Source: Adenophora triphylla var. japonica (lineage: Eukaryota > Streptophyta > Magnoliopsida > Asterales > Campanulaceae). Taken from it: a stretch of DNA of 64,000 bases. Where the stretch lies: the NCBI GenBank assembly GCA_022495995.1, contig JAFEMH010002328.1, positions 124,001 through 188,000 of the forward strand. The letters are read 5' to 3'. Within the stretch, counting starts at the first letter, position 1, and each line of letters opens with the position of its first letter. The notes beneath the pieces were generated by a model, which was not told the DNA's origin, ran no database searches, and was given only the letters and a program-made list of their open reading frames with translations. Below are positions 35,620 to 47,527 of the stretch, one piece after another. Both the position numbers and the translations under genes were made by a program.

Positions 35620-36540
35620 ATTGGTTAGATTCTTAGGGACACGATTCTCTTCAAGGATTAGAGTTTTATCGGCGGAAGATTGGTAACAGGGGAGTTTGTT
35701 CGAAGAATCTGGAGGGAGGATTCGTGTTGAGGACGATTCATTGGGTATTTTGAATTTCCGATTGAGTTGGCTGTGTTTGCAATTTATAAGTTGAACTTGT
35801 TGTTCTTATTGTTGTTGGAGTTGATTAGTAGTATTTTGTAATTATTGTTGGAATCGATTGGATTTTTGTGATATTTGTGGGTTGAAATAGTTGGAGTGCT
35901 TAATATCATTTGGTTGGGTTGGTATGAATTCCTGATTGCAAAAGTGTTTGCGTGAAGTTGTGGTGGATTTGAAGTTGTATGTTAATTTTTGTTCAAATCT
36001 GGGTTTGTTTGTGAATTGTGGAAGTTTTTGTTGCTGGTGGTGAATTTTGTTCATTTGATTTGGAGTAGTTGGGATTTTCATGTCTTTGGTGGGTGTGTGT
36101 AGTTGAAGCAATTGTTGAAGATTTTTTGGTTGGTGTTGAAAAGTTTGGTTCTTTGGGTTGTTGTTTTGTTTTCTTGGTTTGTGGGTAAGATCTTCAAATC
36201 TTCATAAGATTTGCAGATTTTCATAGTTGAAGTTCGTCGATTGATTACGTAAGAGGAAAGAATGTCAACACCGAGAGAAGAATATGGTAGTGGGCCAAAA
36301 GGCGTAGCGGGAAGGAGCATTATCACTCCAATTTCGGATTTGGGAGTATAGGTATGGGTGGAGCGAGAGATACCTCTTCCTCACGCAAGTAAGCCACGAA
36401 GAGGTGGAGCGAGATACGCGACGAGAGAGAGGAATGTGATCCCGCCACCACAAGAGGAGGAAATAGAGAATGAGGAAGAAAGTTTGAGGATCCATAACGC
36501 TCGATCATGCAATTGATTGAGAACAACAAGCGGCGAGGGC
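35620..36540 (+). other. Untranslated leader and broken 5' part of gag
   Basis: No standard primer-binding site (such as TGGTATCAGAGC) was recognised right after the LTR. A short frame starts at ATG 36262 (MSTPREEYGSG) and stops after 29 codons; it may be the original gag start, now cut. Confidence 0.5.
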
Positions 36541-36541
36541 G

Positions 36542-37900
36542 ATGAAGAAGAAACCTACTCCAATCCGCGGGGATTTTAACGCGACAATAGAAGGAGACAA
36601 GGGAGCAAATAAGGAGATAATTGTAGTAAATGAGGAGCAAGAAAAGGAAGTAGAGCCTGAGAAGCCAAAAGAAGTAGAAGCGAGAATAGACGGGTCGCAA
36701 AAGCGAATTGAAGGAACACAAAAAAGAAAAGCGGGAGAGTACATGGAAAATGGAAGAAAGATCAAAGTTTATCATTGGCCACACACTTCCCAAGTGTCGT
36801 CCCTCTATTGTGAAGAAGAAGATGGTGATACTGCGTCAAATGATGCTGAAGATGGCGAGAAAGAGGTGAGAAGTTTCAAAGATTGCGAGAAACCCAGGTC
36901 GGTAGAGAAAGGGAAGGGTATTGGAGTTAGTCGTTTTGGTGAAGAGGACGTTTTCAAGAAGCAGATGGCTGAGATGGCAAGGAGATTGGCAGAGCTGGAA
37001 AGGGGTGGTGTAGTTGATAATGAGAAAGACTCCTTTGTAGCCCCATTTGCTAGATATATTCAAGAGGCCGAGACAGCTCTAGATTTTTGTTTGCCCGCTC
37101 TCTGTAAATATGCAGGAGTCACCACCGCCAGAACTCACGTAGCGGGATTTGAGGTGACAATGGCGATTCTGACCAAGGACGATGCTTTGTTATGCAAGAC
37201 TTTTGCTAGTACCTTGGAGCTTCAGGCTTTGGATTGGTTTGTACAGCAACCTGCTAACTCTATATTGGGGTACCAAGACTTTAAGAGAAAATTTTTGGCG
37301 AGATTTGGGTCAATGGGAGCTCGGCCCGGTGAGTGCTGCAGAGGCGATTGGCATTAAGCAAAAAGACGGAGAAGGTCTTGTTACTTACACCAACAGATTT
37401 TTATTAATCGCCAATCAAATTGCCGAGATTGATCCCAAATACGTTATAATGATGTATATGTCGGGTGCAGATCCGAATCATTCAGAGGGAATTAAGAATG
37501 AGATTACCTCGCGACTTTGAGTGAGTTGCATGAGAGGGTCAAAGCGTATTGTGGGGGCGAGGATGTAGATGAAGGAGCTTCTAACACCTGGAAAGAAGAA
37601 TGTTAAGGATCGGATTGAGTATGTGAAGGAAGGAAATGCCGCTCGGCAAGGAGGTCGAGGGAATCCGGCGGCGGCGGAGGGGAGGTCGCAATGGAGGTCG
37701 TAATGGAGGTCCGAATGGAGGTCGTGGAGTTAGGAGGGTTATAAGGTTTACAAGGTTGATCGCTACACCAAGTGAAATTCTCGAGTCTGTTGATTTGCCA
37801 CCACCTTTTGAAATGAATGATCTTGGGAGGATTAACATGAATCAATTTTGTAATTATCATCGGGACCGGGTCATGAGGCCGACAATTGTTATAATTTGAA
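36542..37900 (+). pseudogene. gag: Tat gag, frameshifted
   Basis: The open part (36542-37357) has a charged, Glu/Lys-rich N-terminal region, then the retrotransposon gag core with FARYIQEAETALDFCLPALC and LQALDWFVQQP. The core continues in another frame to 37520 (DGEGLVTYTNRFLL). Around 37844-37900, a CNYHRD..H...C pattern resembles the Tat gag zinc finger but is split by a frameshift. It would have formed the particle shell, but no intact protein can be made from this copy. Confidence 0.8.
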
Positions 37901-38149
37901 AAGAGTCATTCGAAAGCGATTGATAGGGGTGAGCTGCAAGAATATGTATGGCAAGAGCCAAATGGTGCGGCTCAAGGAGGAAATGGCAATAGGAATGAAA
38001 TTTTGGTGATTCACGAGCCTACAAGCATTACTTGCCTAAGTAATCCGATTATGTCGCTATCTCACACTTGTCACATTCCCGCCTATCCACCCGGTGAAGA
38101 AAGGATGATTAGTTTTTCAAGGCGAGAATTGGCTTTAACGCCAAGTCAT

Positions 38150-38470
38150 GGATGCCAACCGATTGTAATCTCAATCGCCCTGGGAACAGTATTTTGCATC
38201 GGGTTTTGGTAGATTACGGAGCAAGCCGAAATATTCTCTATTATGATGCTTTTAAAAGATGCGATATACGAGGCCAATTTGGTGCCGTATAAAGGATTCT
38301 TGGAAGGTTTTACTAACCACACCGTGCGGGTTAAAGGAACGATTTCTTTGGCGGTAGAGATAGGAGAGGATGAGAAGGTGAGAACTCGTCTTGTTGAGTT
38401 TATGGTTATTGATTTGGTGTCGCCTTATAATGCTATTGTGGGCATTCCACTTTATGCAAAGCTTTGAAAT
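38150..38470 (+). pseudogene. Tat protease region, frameshifted
   Basis: HRVLVDYGASRNILYYDAF carries the aspartic protease active-site Asp in a D-Y-G-A-S version of the Tat D-N-G-S-S motif. The following segment 38243-38467 (SPYNAIVGIPLYAKL) is the usual protease C-terminal part. A stop and frame change separate the pieces. Confidence 0.75.
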
Positions 38471-39190
38471 GGTGGTATCTATCCCACATCAGCGAGTCAA
38501 GTTTCCTACGGCAAGGGGGATAGCATGTTTGAAAAGTGAGGTGAAGGAAGTTATTCAAAAGAAGATTGAAATGCAAACAGCAGCCAGAGCAAGCACAAGT
38601 TCACTTTCTACTGCTTTGACTGTACGGGATACGAGAATAAATATGATCACCGACTTAGGGGGATGTGAGAGTTGGGAGGAGACAGAAAGTATGAAGAATA
38701 AGTCGGCAATCATAATTATTGAGGAAAGAGCTGAGGATGAAGTTATGAAAGAAAGAAGTGATGAGCGAGATGTGGAGATAGAAATGATGCAGGAAAAGTC
38801 AGAAAAGAATTTGATGGCTTTGATGGTGATGCAAGCGGAGATGGCTTGGTCTAGATCCACCGAATTTGTCAAGATGAAAGAGCCCCATATTGAAGAGATA
38901 GTGGATTCGGAGAGTGAGGAATGTGATGAAGAAATCATGATGGACACCCCGGGGAGTATGTCGCATGACGGGAAAGAAAAAGTGGAGAGTAGCGGTAGCA
39001 GGATGAAGAAAAATGTCGATCGAAAGAAGGCGACTGAAATTGAAGTAGACACATTGCAAATGCGGGATGAGCCTGATATTCAGGCGGCAGAAGAGTTGGA
39101 GGAAGTAATTGTGAATGATGAACACCCTGAGCAGAAAGTCAAAATTGGGCAACAGCTGAAAAAGGATGAGCGGAATATGCTAATTGATTT
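38471..39190 (+). pseudogene. Acidic linker between protease and reverse transcriptase
   Basis: Open in one frame with the start of the RT region (38391-39410). Rich in Glu, Lys, Met and Ser, with no recognised fold. It has the same position and character as spacers in Tat polyproteins. Confidence 0.55.
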
Positions 39191-39930
39191 TTTGCGAGAT
39201 AACATTGATGTATTTGCCTGGAGACCGGAGGATATGTGCGGAGTTGATGAAAAGGTCGCCTTACACTGTCTAAATGCTGACCCAAATGTGGAGCCTTTTA
39301 AGCAGAAGGTGAGATATCTGTCGGCAGAAAAAGAGAAAGCGGTGATTGGAGAAGTGGAGAAGTTATTAAAGGCGGGAATCATTGAAGAGATCACTTATCC
39401 AGCCGGCTAGCTTGCCCCTGATGGTGCTGAAGGCGAACAAGAAGTGGAGGATGTGCATAGACTTCACAGATTTGAATACGGCATGTCCCAAGGATTGTTA
39501 TCCTTTGCCTAAAATTGATAGATTGGTGGATTCTATTGCTGGACACAAGGTGTTTAGCTTTATTGATGCTTACTCAGGGTATCACCAGATCAAGATGCTG
39601 GAAGAAGATAAAGCCAAAACAGCTTTCAGGACTCCCCTTGGAAATTTTTGCTATAGAATGATGCCTTTTGGTTTGAAGAACGCGGGGGCGACATACCAAA
39701 GGATGGTCAACAAGATATTTAAATCGCAAATTGGGAGGAATGTCGAAGCTTATATTGACGATATGGTGATCAAAACCAAGGGGAGGATCATTTGGCGGAT
39801 CCGTCGAAACTTTTGAGAACTTGAGAAAGAATTCCATGAAGCTTAATCCAAGTAAGTGCACCTTTAGAGTAACGGCGGGAAAGTTTTGGGGTTTACGATA
39901 AATCGCCGCGGGATAGAGGCAAATCCCGAG
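39191..39930 (+). pseudogene. Tat reverse transcriptase, broken
   Basis: Conserved RT blocks are visible: KLLKAGIIEEITYPA, then, after a stop at 39408-39410 and a frame change, KKWRMCIDFTDLNTACPKD, FSFIDAYSGYHQI, MPFGLKNAGATYQRMV and the catalytic YIDDM. A further frameshift follows at about 39800. The catalytic Asp pair is intact, but the reading frame is not. Confidence 0.9.
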
Positions 39931-40214
39931 AAGATCCAAGCGTTAATTGATATGAAGTCGCCTAAGACCATTCAAGAGATCTCGAGGTTAAATGGTAGGG
40001 TGATAGCTCTGGGACGATTTGTGTCGCGATCACGGAGAAATGTTTGCCGTTCTTCAAAGTGCCGAAAGGAGATCGAAGTTTGCCCAGGATGACAAGTGTG
40101 AAGAAGCTTTTCGTAAGGTAAAGGAGTATTTGGGAAAGCCGCCCATCTTATGTAGCCCGGAGGAAGGAGACCATTTATATGTCTATTCGCGGCCTCGGAT
40201 TTAGCAAATTGCAA

Positions 40215-40560
40215 TGTATTGTTAAAGGAGGAGGGCGGCATGCAAAAGCCAGTGTATTATGTTTCAAAGGCATTGAGTGAAGTAGAAGCGAGATATTTTA
40301 ATGCAGAAAAGTTGGCTTATGCTTTGGTAATTGCGACAAGAAAGTTGAGGGCCTATTTCCTATCCCATCCTGTTACTGTGTTGACCAATGCACCCTTAAG
40401 GAAGATTTTACAACAGCCTGACTCAGCCGGAAGGCTCCTTAAATGGTCTATTGAATTGACAGAGTTTGATATTCAATATGAGGCGAGAAAGACGATTAAG
40501 GCTCGAGCTTTGGTGTACTTTATTCTCGAAACTTCATTCACGTATGAAAGAGAGGAGATT
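40215..40560 (+). pseudogene. Tat RNase H
   Basis: KPVYYVSKALSEVEARYFNA, KLAYALVIATRKLRAYF and GRLLKWSIELTEFDIQYE match the Ty3/Gypsy RNase H that follows RT. Open within 40219-40740. Confidence 0.85.
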
Positions 40561-40624
40561 GAGACTCAGGAGGCCAGGAAGAGGAAGGCCAAGTCGCAGG
40601 ACCCTGAGGTGGAAGAAGAGAAAG

Positions 40625-41100
40625 AAAGACCCGCGGGATGTTGGGAATTGTTTGTTGATGGGTCCTCAGCTAAGGACAAAGGCGGAGCCGATTTCATTAA
40701 GCTCGCCAAACAAAGGATTGCACATATGAGAAGGCCTTGAGGTTTAAATTTAACATGACAAATAACCAAAGGCGTAATATGAGGCGTTGGTGGCGGGATT
40801 GGAGTTATGCCGAGATATTGGAGTAAAACAAATAGTTGCTCATTCTGATTCTCAGTTAATTGTCAACCAAGTAAAGGGTAGATACGGGGTAGTGAGCGCA
40901 GTTCTGGCAAGGTATTGTGAAATGGTAAGACAGATTTTGCAGAGCTTTGATTATTGGGAGTCGTGCAGATTGATAGAGAGAAGAATGAGCGAGCCGACAT
41001 GTTGAGCAAGGCCGCTTGTGACAAAATAGAGGAGTTGCCCAAGAAGGTGATGGTGGAATTTATTGAAGAGCCGGCATTCGACAAAGCCGCCGATAATGGA
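40625..41100 (+). pseudogene. Second (archaeal-type) RNase H of the Tat lineage, broken
   Basis: WELFVDGSSAKDKGGA starts a second RNase H. The frame is lost after 40740, then ELCRDIGVKQIVAHSDSQLI and VNQVKGRYGV appear at 40787-41005, again followed by frame changes. A second RNase H between the first and integrase distinguishes Tat elements from most other Gypsy lineages. Confidence 0.85.
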
Positions 41101-41179
41101 TATTGAAGTAGGCGAAAAAGATTGGGTATGCGAAATGAAAGACTATTTGGAGAAGGAAGAGTCGCCTCAAGATGAAGAT

Positions 41180-42370
41180 AAGGCAAAGATTGTTAGAAAA
41201 ATGTCGCCAAGGTTTACTTTGTACAGATGGGGATCTTATATCGCAAATCTTTTTCGCGACCGTTAATGAGATGCGTAGAGCCGTGAAAGGTGGACAATGT
41301 TTTGTTTGAAGTACATGAGGGCGTTTGTGGAGGCCATCCAGAGCAAGAACTTTGGCTAGTAAAATCATGTTTCATGGGTATTATTGGCCGACATTGAAGA
41401 AAGATGCGGAGGAGTATGTGAGGAGATGTGACCAGCCAACGACATGCTAACATTCCTAGGCAAATGGGCGATCGAGCGCACCCCAATTGTAGCGGCCTGG
41501 CCTTTTGACATGTGGGGGATAGACCTTATAGGACCTTTCCCTAAGGCCAAGGGAGGAGCACAGATGGTGGTGGTAGCGGTTGATTATTTTACTAAGTGGA
41601 CAGAGGCACGAGCTTTAACTTCTACCACTGAAGACCGTATCATCGCATTTGTAACTGAGGAAATCCTATGTCGCCATGGAATGCCGCGGCAATCATTTCG
41701 ATCATGGGCCGCAGCTTAGAAAGAAGTTTCATGGGTTTTGCGAGAATTTGAATATCAAACATTCAAGTAGAAATCAGTAAAGGTATAGGCCGCAAAATGC
41801 AACTGGGACAAGTAGAGGCGCCTAACAAGCAAGTGCCGGAGATTTTGTGTAAAAATTTAGAGAAGAGAGGAGGGGCTTGGTTGGAAGAGTTATCCACAGC
41901 TTTATGGTACGTTAGAACAACAGTGAAGGGATCCATCTGGCGAGACAAATTCTTCGCATTAACTTATGGCTCGAAGCAATGGCTCCCGCCGAGATGGGTT
42001 TGCTCTACCCATAGAGTAACTTATTATGACGAGATAGTGAATGGCGACAGAAGGTGCTTTGAGCTAGATCTGGGTGATGAAAAGAGGCTTAGAGCAAGAA
42101 TGAGGATGATTAATTACAAGCAGCGGATGAAGGCGCAACACGACAAGCGAGTAAAGAAGAGGTCATTCAACAGAGGCGATTGGGTGTTGAGAAGCCGTGA
42201 AGTTAAAGGCGCGACAAATGTGGATTTGCCAAGCTAGATCCGAAATGGGAAGGTCCCTTCCAGATTGCTAAGATCGTTCGAGAAGGGACTTATCACTTGA
42301 AAGAAGAAGGCGGCAAAGAGGTCCCGAATGCATGGAGTGTTGATCACTTAAAGAAATATTACCATTGAAG
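41180..42370 (+). pseudogene. Tat integrase, heavily broken
   Basis: The zinc-finger region (about 41380-41450) is frameshifted. The core starts with WPFDMWGIDLIGPFPKAKGG (41500) and continues VVAVDYFTKWTEA, TEEILCRHGMP, then is lost until RYRPQNATG and a partial C-terminal part (about 41790-42237). The last part, near 42240-42366, includes KWEGPFQIAKI, typical of the integrase C-terminus. Confidence 0.88.
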
Positions 42371-42777
42371 TGATAAGGGTAATTTACCTATTTTATTCCC
42401 TATTAAAGTCTTTTTCGTAGTCATTTTTGATGAATTTATGAACTTTCCAATCATGAATGAAAGCCATATGTTTTATGATTTAATAGAAGATATATATGTG
42501 GAACTTGTGTTGAATATGTTTTTAATACAATGAAAATATGAAGTTTTATTCCTCATATATGTCTTACATGGATTAAAGTCTATAGTTATGCATGATTAAG
42601 TCGCCAATAACATGATAAAAAATCGCTTAAAGAGTAAAGTTGCCTAAAGACAACTTCACTTTTTCGATGGGAGTATATGTGTATGGTGATATCTCGCTAA
42701 AAGTAAGAAAGCAAAGAGTTTTTGATGAATTATCAAAACAATATTTGATGAATTATTGAAACAAATATAAGACAATG

Positions 42778-43146
42778 AAAGTCGCCGGACTATAAGCGGT
42801 GAAAGTCGACGGACTATAAATGTAGAAAGTCGACGGACTATAAATGTAGAAAGTCGCCGGACTATAAGCGGTGAAAGTCGACGGACTATAAATGTAGAAA
42901 GTCGCCTGACTATAAGCGGTGAAAGTCGACGGACTATAAATGTAGAAAGTCGACTGACTATAATGAAAGTCGACGGACTATAAATGTAGAAAGTCGCCGG
43001 ACTATAAGCGGTGAAAGTCGCCGGACTATAAGCGGTGAAAGTCGACGGACTATAAATGTAGAAAGTCGACGGACTATAAATGTTGAAAGTCGTCGGACTA
43101 TAAATGATGCGAGTCAATGAAAGTCGTCGGACTATAATCGATGTGA
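42778..43146. repeat. 24-bp minisatellite in the Tat 3' region
   Basis: About fifteen copies of gaaagtcgacggactataaa plus tgta, or the variant gaaagtcgccggactataag plus cggt, with the two types interspersed. Just outside, a direct repeat (cacttttt, then cgatgggagtatatgt) lies near 42655 and 43455. Confidence 0.92.
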
Positions 43147-43689
43147 GTCAATGTAAGTTGTAAACTATGATATAAGTCAAGCTATAGATGGTGTAAAATG
43201 TAAGAGTCTATGGACTATAAAAATGAAAGTCTCTGAACTATGAATAAGGAAAAGGTTTATTTCGCATTAAGGGCATGAGCATAAGTCGCTATGAAAGATA
43301 TCACTTTCTCGCTGGAAAGACAAAGAAAAGATGAGGCAAAAAGAAGGAAATTAATTATTCTAAGTATGAAGCAAAAGAAGACCAAGAAAAGGTTAAAGTT
43401 AGCGACAATATGAGTCGCACAGTATGCTATAAGTAAAGTCGCCTAAAGACGACTTCACTTTTTCGATGGGAGTATATGTATATGGTACCTGTCATGCAAA
43501 AGAGATTTTGATGAACTATCAAAACAATGAGTGAAGAAATAAGTAAAGCAAAAAAGTAAAGGGGCAAGCACAAAGGCCGCAAATGTACAATGTTCAAAAG
43601 GCACGCAGGCCCCAAAAAGAAAAGAAAATAAATTGTTTAGCCATCAAGGCAAGTCACAAAAGCTGTTCAGAATAAAAGTTAAGAAAGAA

Positions 43690-46480
43690 ACAGATCAGAC
43701 ATTGGGCTCCGTTGGTGGAATGACTTGACTAGAGCTGGAAGTCGCTAAGGCGCAAGCTGCATCATCTAGTTGTTTATGTTTATGCTCGAGAAGGTTGTCC
43801 CACAAAGCGACAAAGCATTGGGAACTTGAACGGAGGAGGTCTCCACGGCAATTTACCCAAGAATGCATCTTCGTCCGCAAGATCCTTAAGTTCTTCAGAG
43901 TAAAGGGAACCAAGGAATGACCGCGGCGACATACCTCGCTAAAATTGGCTCGAGCCCCAACGAGCAAGTTTTTCAATAGTGATAGCAGAATGTCGTTGAT
44001 ATCACCGCCGCGGCTCGCATAACTTGAAGGGAAGTTTGATTCCCGATATCAGCAATTTCATCTCGTTAGTTGAGCCACATCAAAGATTCAAAGCATTGAT
44101 TTCCGCGCCTTCCCAGCCGGCCTCTTAAGCCGAGCAATCTCATCTTGAAAGGATCGAGTGTCGGCAGCATGATTTTCCTTCAAAGTTTCATTTTCACTCC
44201 TCGCCTTGGTGACATTCTCTTTAGCAGAGTTGAGTTCGGTAGTGGCGGTGGCGAGATTGGAATTAGCGGCATTGAGATCCGTTAGGGTCTGATCAAGCTG
44301 ATTGTGAGAAGTGGTTAGATCAGTCTTCAACTTGTCTCGCTCCTTTTCTAAATTTTTGATCGAAGAATCCCGCCTCGTAAGTCTACTCCTTAAGGGTATC
44401 CTTGTCGCGTTTCAATCTGGCCGATTCATTTTTTAGGCGAGTGTTTGCCTCGCTAATGCCGGTGATAGAAGATCCAAGCTGAGAAAAGATAACAATTGGA
44501 AGTTAAGAGAAAGATTGAGAATAAGAATAAGATAAAATAAGATAAGGAAGGAAAGAAGAACTAACCAATGAAAAATAATAGCCCGCTTGGCATGCGGCAT
44601 GAGCGAGTAATCCATTCGGGGCGACATTGTGAACTTGCACTCGATCACTAGCTCGATTAAGGCCGAGCCGCCCAAAGAAATATTCTTCCGCGCTTTTAGT
44701 TTCTTCAATCAACCCCTTTATGCGGGGACTCGGCAATTTCTTTGCTAAGCTCATAGAGCCCAACAAAATCAAGAGGGCTTGGAAAAGTTTTCTTGTAGCG
44801 CCTCGGGAGAAGGAAGAGTAGAAGAGGTACTAGGAGCGGGAGGAGTTGAAGAGGAACTGAGATGATTGTTAGGTCGCAAATTTACGTATCCGGAAGGAGG
44901 AATTTCGGATTGTTGAGGTTCGTCATGTTAATTTCTAAGAAAGGAGAAGTGGGTGGAACAGACCGAAACAAGAATCTCGACATTTTCGATGCGCAGTGCG
45001 ACATCAATGGACGGGACAATAGTGGGTGGAATATTGCTTTCGGTAGTTGGTAAAGAGAAGTTGGAAGGAGATTAGCCTCAGTAGATGGAGGATTGGAAGT
45101 AATGACGGGGTTTGGCGGGATACCTTCTCCGAGATGAAGCGACGGTTGTGGTAATGAAGCGACTCTTTTTAGTCGTTTGGCTCGCGCGGCTTTGGTTTGG
45201 TCGGCCCGGCTCTTTTTCTAGTCGGGTTCCGAGTTTTTTCCAAAGCAATCTCTTCGGCATCTTTGCCATCGCGAGAAATTGGCAAGGCGAGATTTTCTGG
45301 GAGGAGAGCAAGAGCAAGGCCGCGAGCATTGGCCAATTGCTTCCTTCTTTTTGTCGGGTTTCTAAGTTAGCGGCTTTGACGACCGTCCATTGATTTGGCC
45401 GGTGATCTGAAATCAAATAAAAGAAAGTTAAGAGGAAGTCAAGAGTTAAAGCAATTCAAGTGTAAGTTAGAGTAAAGAAAAAGTAAGGTTAAAAAGAAAA
45501 CATACAAAGAAAGATTCACGGCGGTACAATGACGCGAACCCTTGCAATCTTGGCATTCGTGAGCATACTTGTTGCCAGTGTCGCTCCCATCCGTCAAAAT
45601 AGACATGGCTTATTGGTACTCGGGGCTGGACTCTAGGTAAGTTGTCCGCAAGACCAACTTGATCTAATAATTCTCTATTTCGAAGAATACCTCTCCAAGA
45701 AATAAGAGGCTGGGGGGCATTAGCGGCAGAGTTTTCAGGTAAGACAAGCAAAGAACGAATGTCGTCACAAAGGGTAGTGTCGCCAATGGTAGAAGCTTCT
45801 TTGGATTCAATTTGAGTATTGATGGGATGAAGGTCAGCGGGATGAGACCATCCAATGCGAGAAACAACAAAAAGAGGGTCATCCATCCAATCATGAACTT
45901 TGGTAGGTAGTGGAGTAAGGACCTTGGGACCCCTATGGTATTGGAGAGAAAGGCGGGTTTCCAATATGTCGTCGGTGAGTTGGTTGGCTTGTTTGTACCC
46001 AGTAAACAAGGAAAGAAGCAGTGATTGTAGGTTCTTTTCGCAGAGAGCGACAAATGGTGATGAAGGTAGTTATGATTCTTATGGCATTTGGGTGAATTTA
46101 CGTGATCATGGCTTGGGCCTTATACAAGAATTCGCAAAGAAAAGGATCAAAGGGGATCCTGAGGCCGGCTTTAAGTTGGGAAGGAAAAATTACTATGCCC
46201 TCCCTTATTTCTCTCAAGTAGGCAAGGGAAAGATCTCCCTGGTAGTCAGAAATTCGATATACTGAACTATCTATGTGATAAGTTCTGTGCCAGTCAGTTA
46301 TGGGATTGGGAATTAAGGAGTCTGGGTTGGATGCGTGAGAAGAACCCCCCTCAGCATGAGCGGGATTGGTAAAAGAAATACCTTCTTGAAGAGCGAGAGT
46401 TTGAACCCCAAATGGAAGGGGGATTGTTGGAAGCCGCGGTAGGAGATGATGTCGCTTGATCGGCCATGTCGCAGATTCAC
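43690..46480 (-). pseudogene. Antisense extra gene of the Tat element, broken
   Basis: On the minus strand, from an ATG near 46475 (MADQATSSPTAASN), pieces in several frames read in order: ASNPDSLIPN, LKAGLRIPFDPFLCEFLYKA, then 45467-46009 (VHDWMDDPLFVVSRIGW, ISWRGILRNRELLDQVGL), then a coiled coil at 44088-44330 (TDLNAANSNLATATTELN). The LKAGLR...PFL block resembles the plant 'putative gypsy-type transposon' domain (Pfam PF04195). Tat/Retand elements are known to carry extra open frames after pol, often antisense. At least four frame breaks are visible, so no full product is expected. Confidence 0.7.
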
Positions 46481-47527
46481 TGGAAGAAGAAGAAGAAAGG
46501 ATTGATTTATAATGCGTTCTACGTTTGGAAAAGGGATCGCCGACACATTGGGATTCGTAGGAGTCGCTTAAAGAAGGTTTATATTTATCTTTAATAAATC
46601 GAGCCAGCGATTGCTAGAAGTAAAAATGTGAGACATAGGGGCCGAAAGGGGAAGGAAAAAGGGCCTTGGATTACAAGGAGTCAATCAGTGAAGGATCCGC
46701 CCGGTGTTCAACTAAGAACCTAACTAAGTCAACCTTGGGCAATCTCGCCCAAGTAGTTCGCAGCGTCTATAAAAACCGCCCGAAACCCGGACAACATGAT
46801 CGTATCTAACTACTTTGGCACAGCTTCTTATATCTCGCCATGAAGGGTAGTTTGGGAAAAAATTGTTTTAAGGAGTAAAAGGAAATGCAAAATTCAAAAT
46901 AATTGGACAAAAAGGGGAAGATCAAAATGTGAAGGTTTAAAGAATGTGAAGGGTTTTGGAAAAGTTACACAGTGAAAAATGCAATCTTGGTCGGAAAAGA
47001 TGAAGGGTCACCGGAAAGATGAACAGACGCCGAGATAATAATCGAATCTTGGAGGCCGAGAAATAATACTCCAAATCACTTCTAAAAAAGGAAAATATGA
47101 ATGGAGTCAAGGTTAAGAAGCAAGTTTGGGCAAGAAATCAGTGGTTGGGCGATGAAAAATGAAGAAGAACAGTTGGAATCGGTGTCGAGGTTCGCCGGAG
47201 TCTGAGAAAGCTTGAGCAAGGTTTAAGAAGGGTAAAAAGAGGAATGAGGGTTTGGAGTTGGGTATTTATAAGAGAGAAGGGTTATGGAAATAATTGATGT
47301 GACGTTTGGAAAAGATTTTTCAAATTTTCCTCACAAGCCTGGCACGATTCCCAAACGACGGCCCATTAAAATTTTTAAAGGTTGACAAGAAAGAGACACG
47401 TGTATGGATGGGGATTTTCAGTAGTATCTTCTTGAAGAAGGTTTCGTATATCGCAAATTGATGAATCAGTGAGCATAAAGTTTTTGGCGAGACCATAAAT
47501 GAATCTCGCCATAAACTTAGGGGCTTC
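46481..47527. other. Tat 3' untranslated region
   Basis: Possible promoter side of the antisense gene. Just before the 3' LTR, acttaggggcttc is a weak polypurine tract. No further frame is recognised. Confidence 0.45.

Noticed and set aside
36836..39394. Several minus-strand frames over gag and pol
   Set aside because: Shadows of the Glu/Lys-rich sense frames, reading as Ser/Phe/Leu-rich sequence.
42656..43117. 153-codon minus-strand frame rich in STFIVRRLS repeats
   Set aside because: A by-product of a 24-bp minisatellite, whose unit length is a multiple of three.
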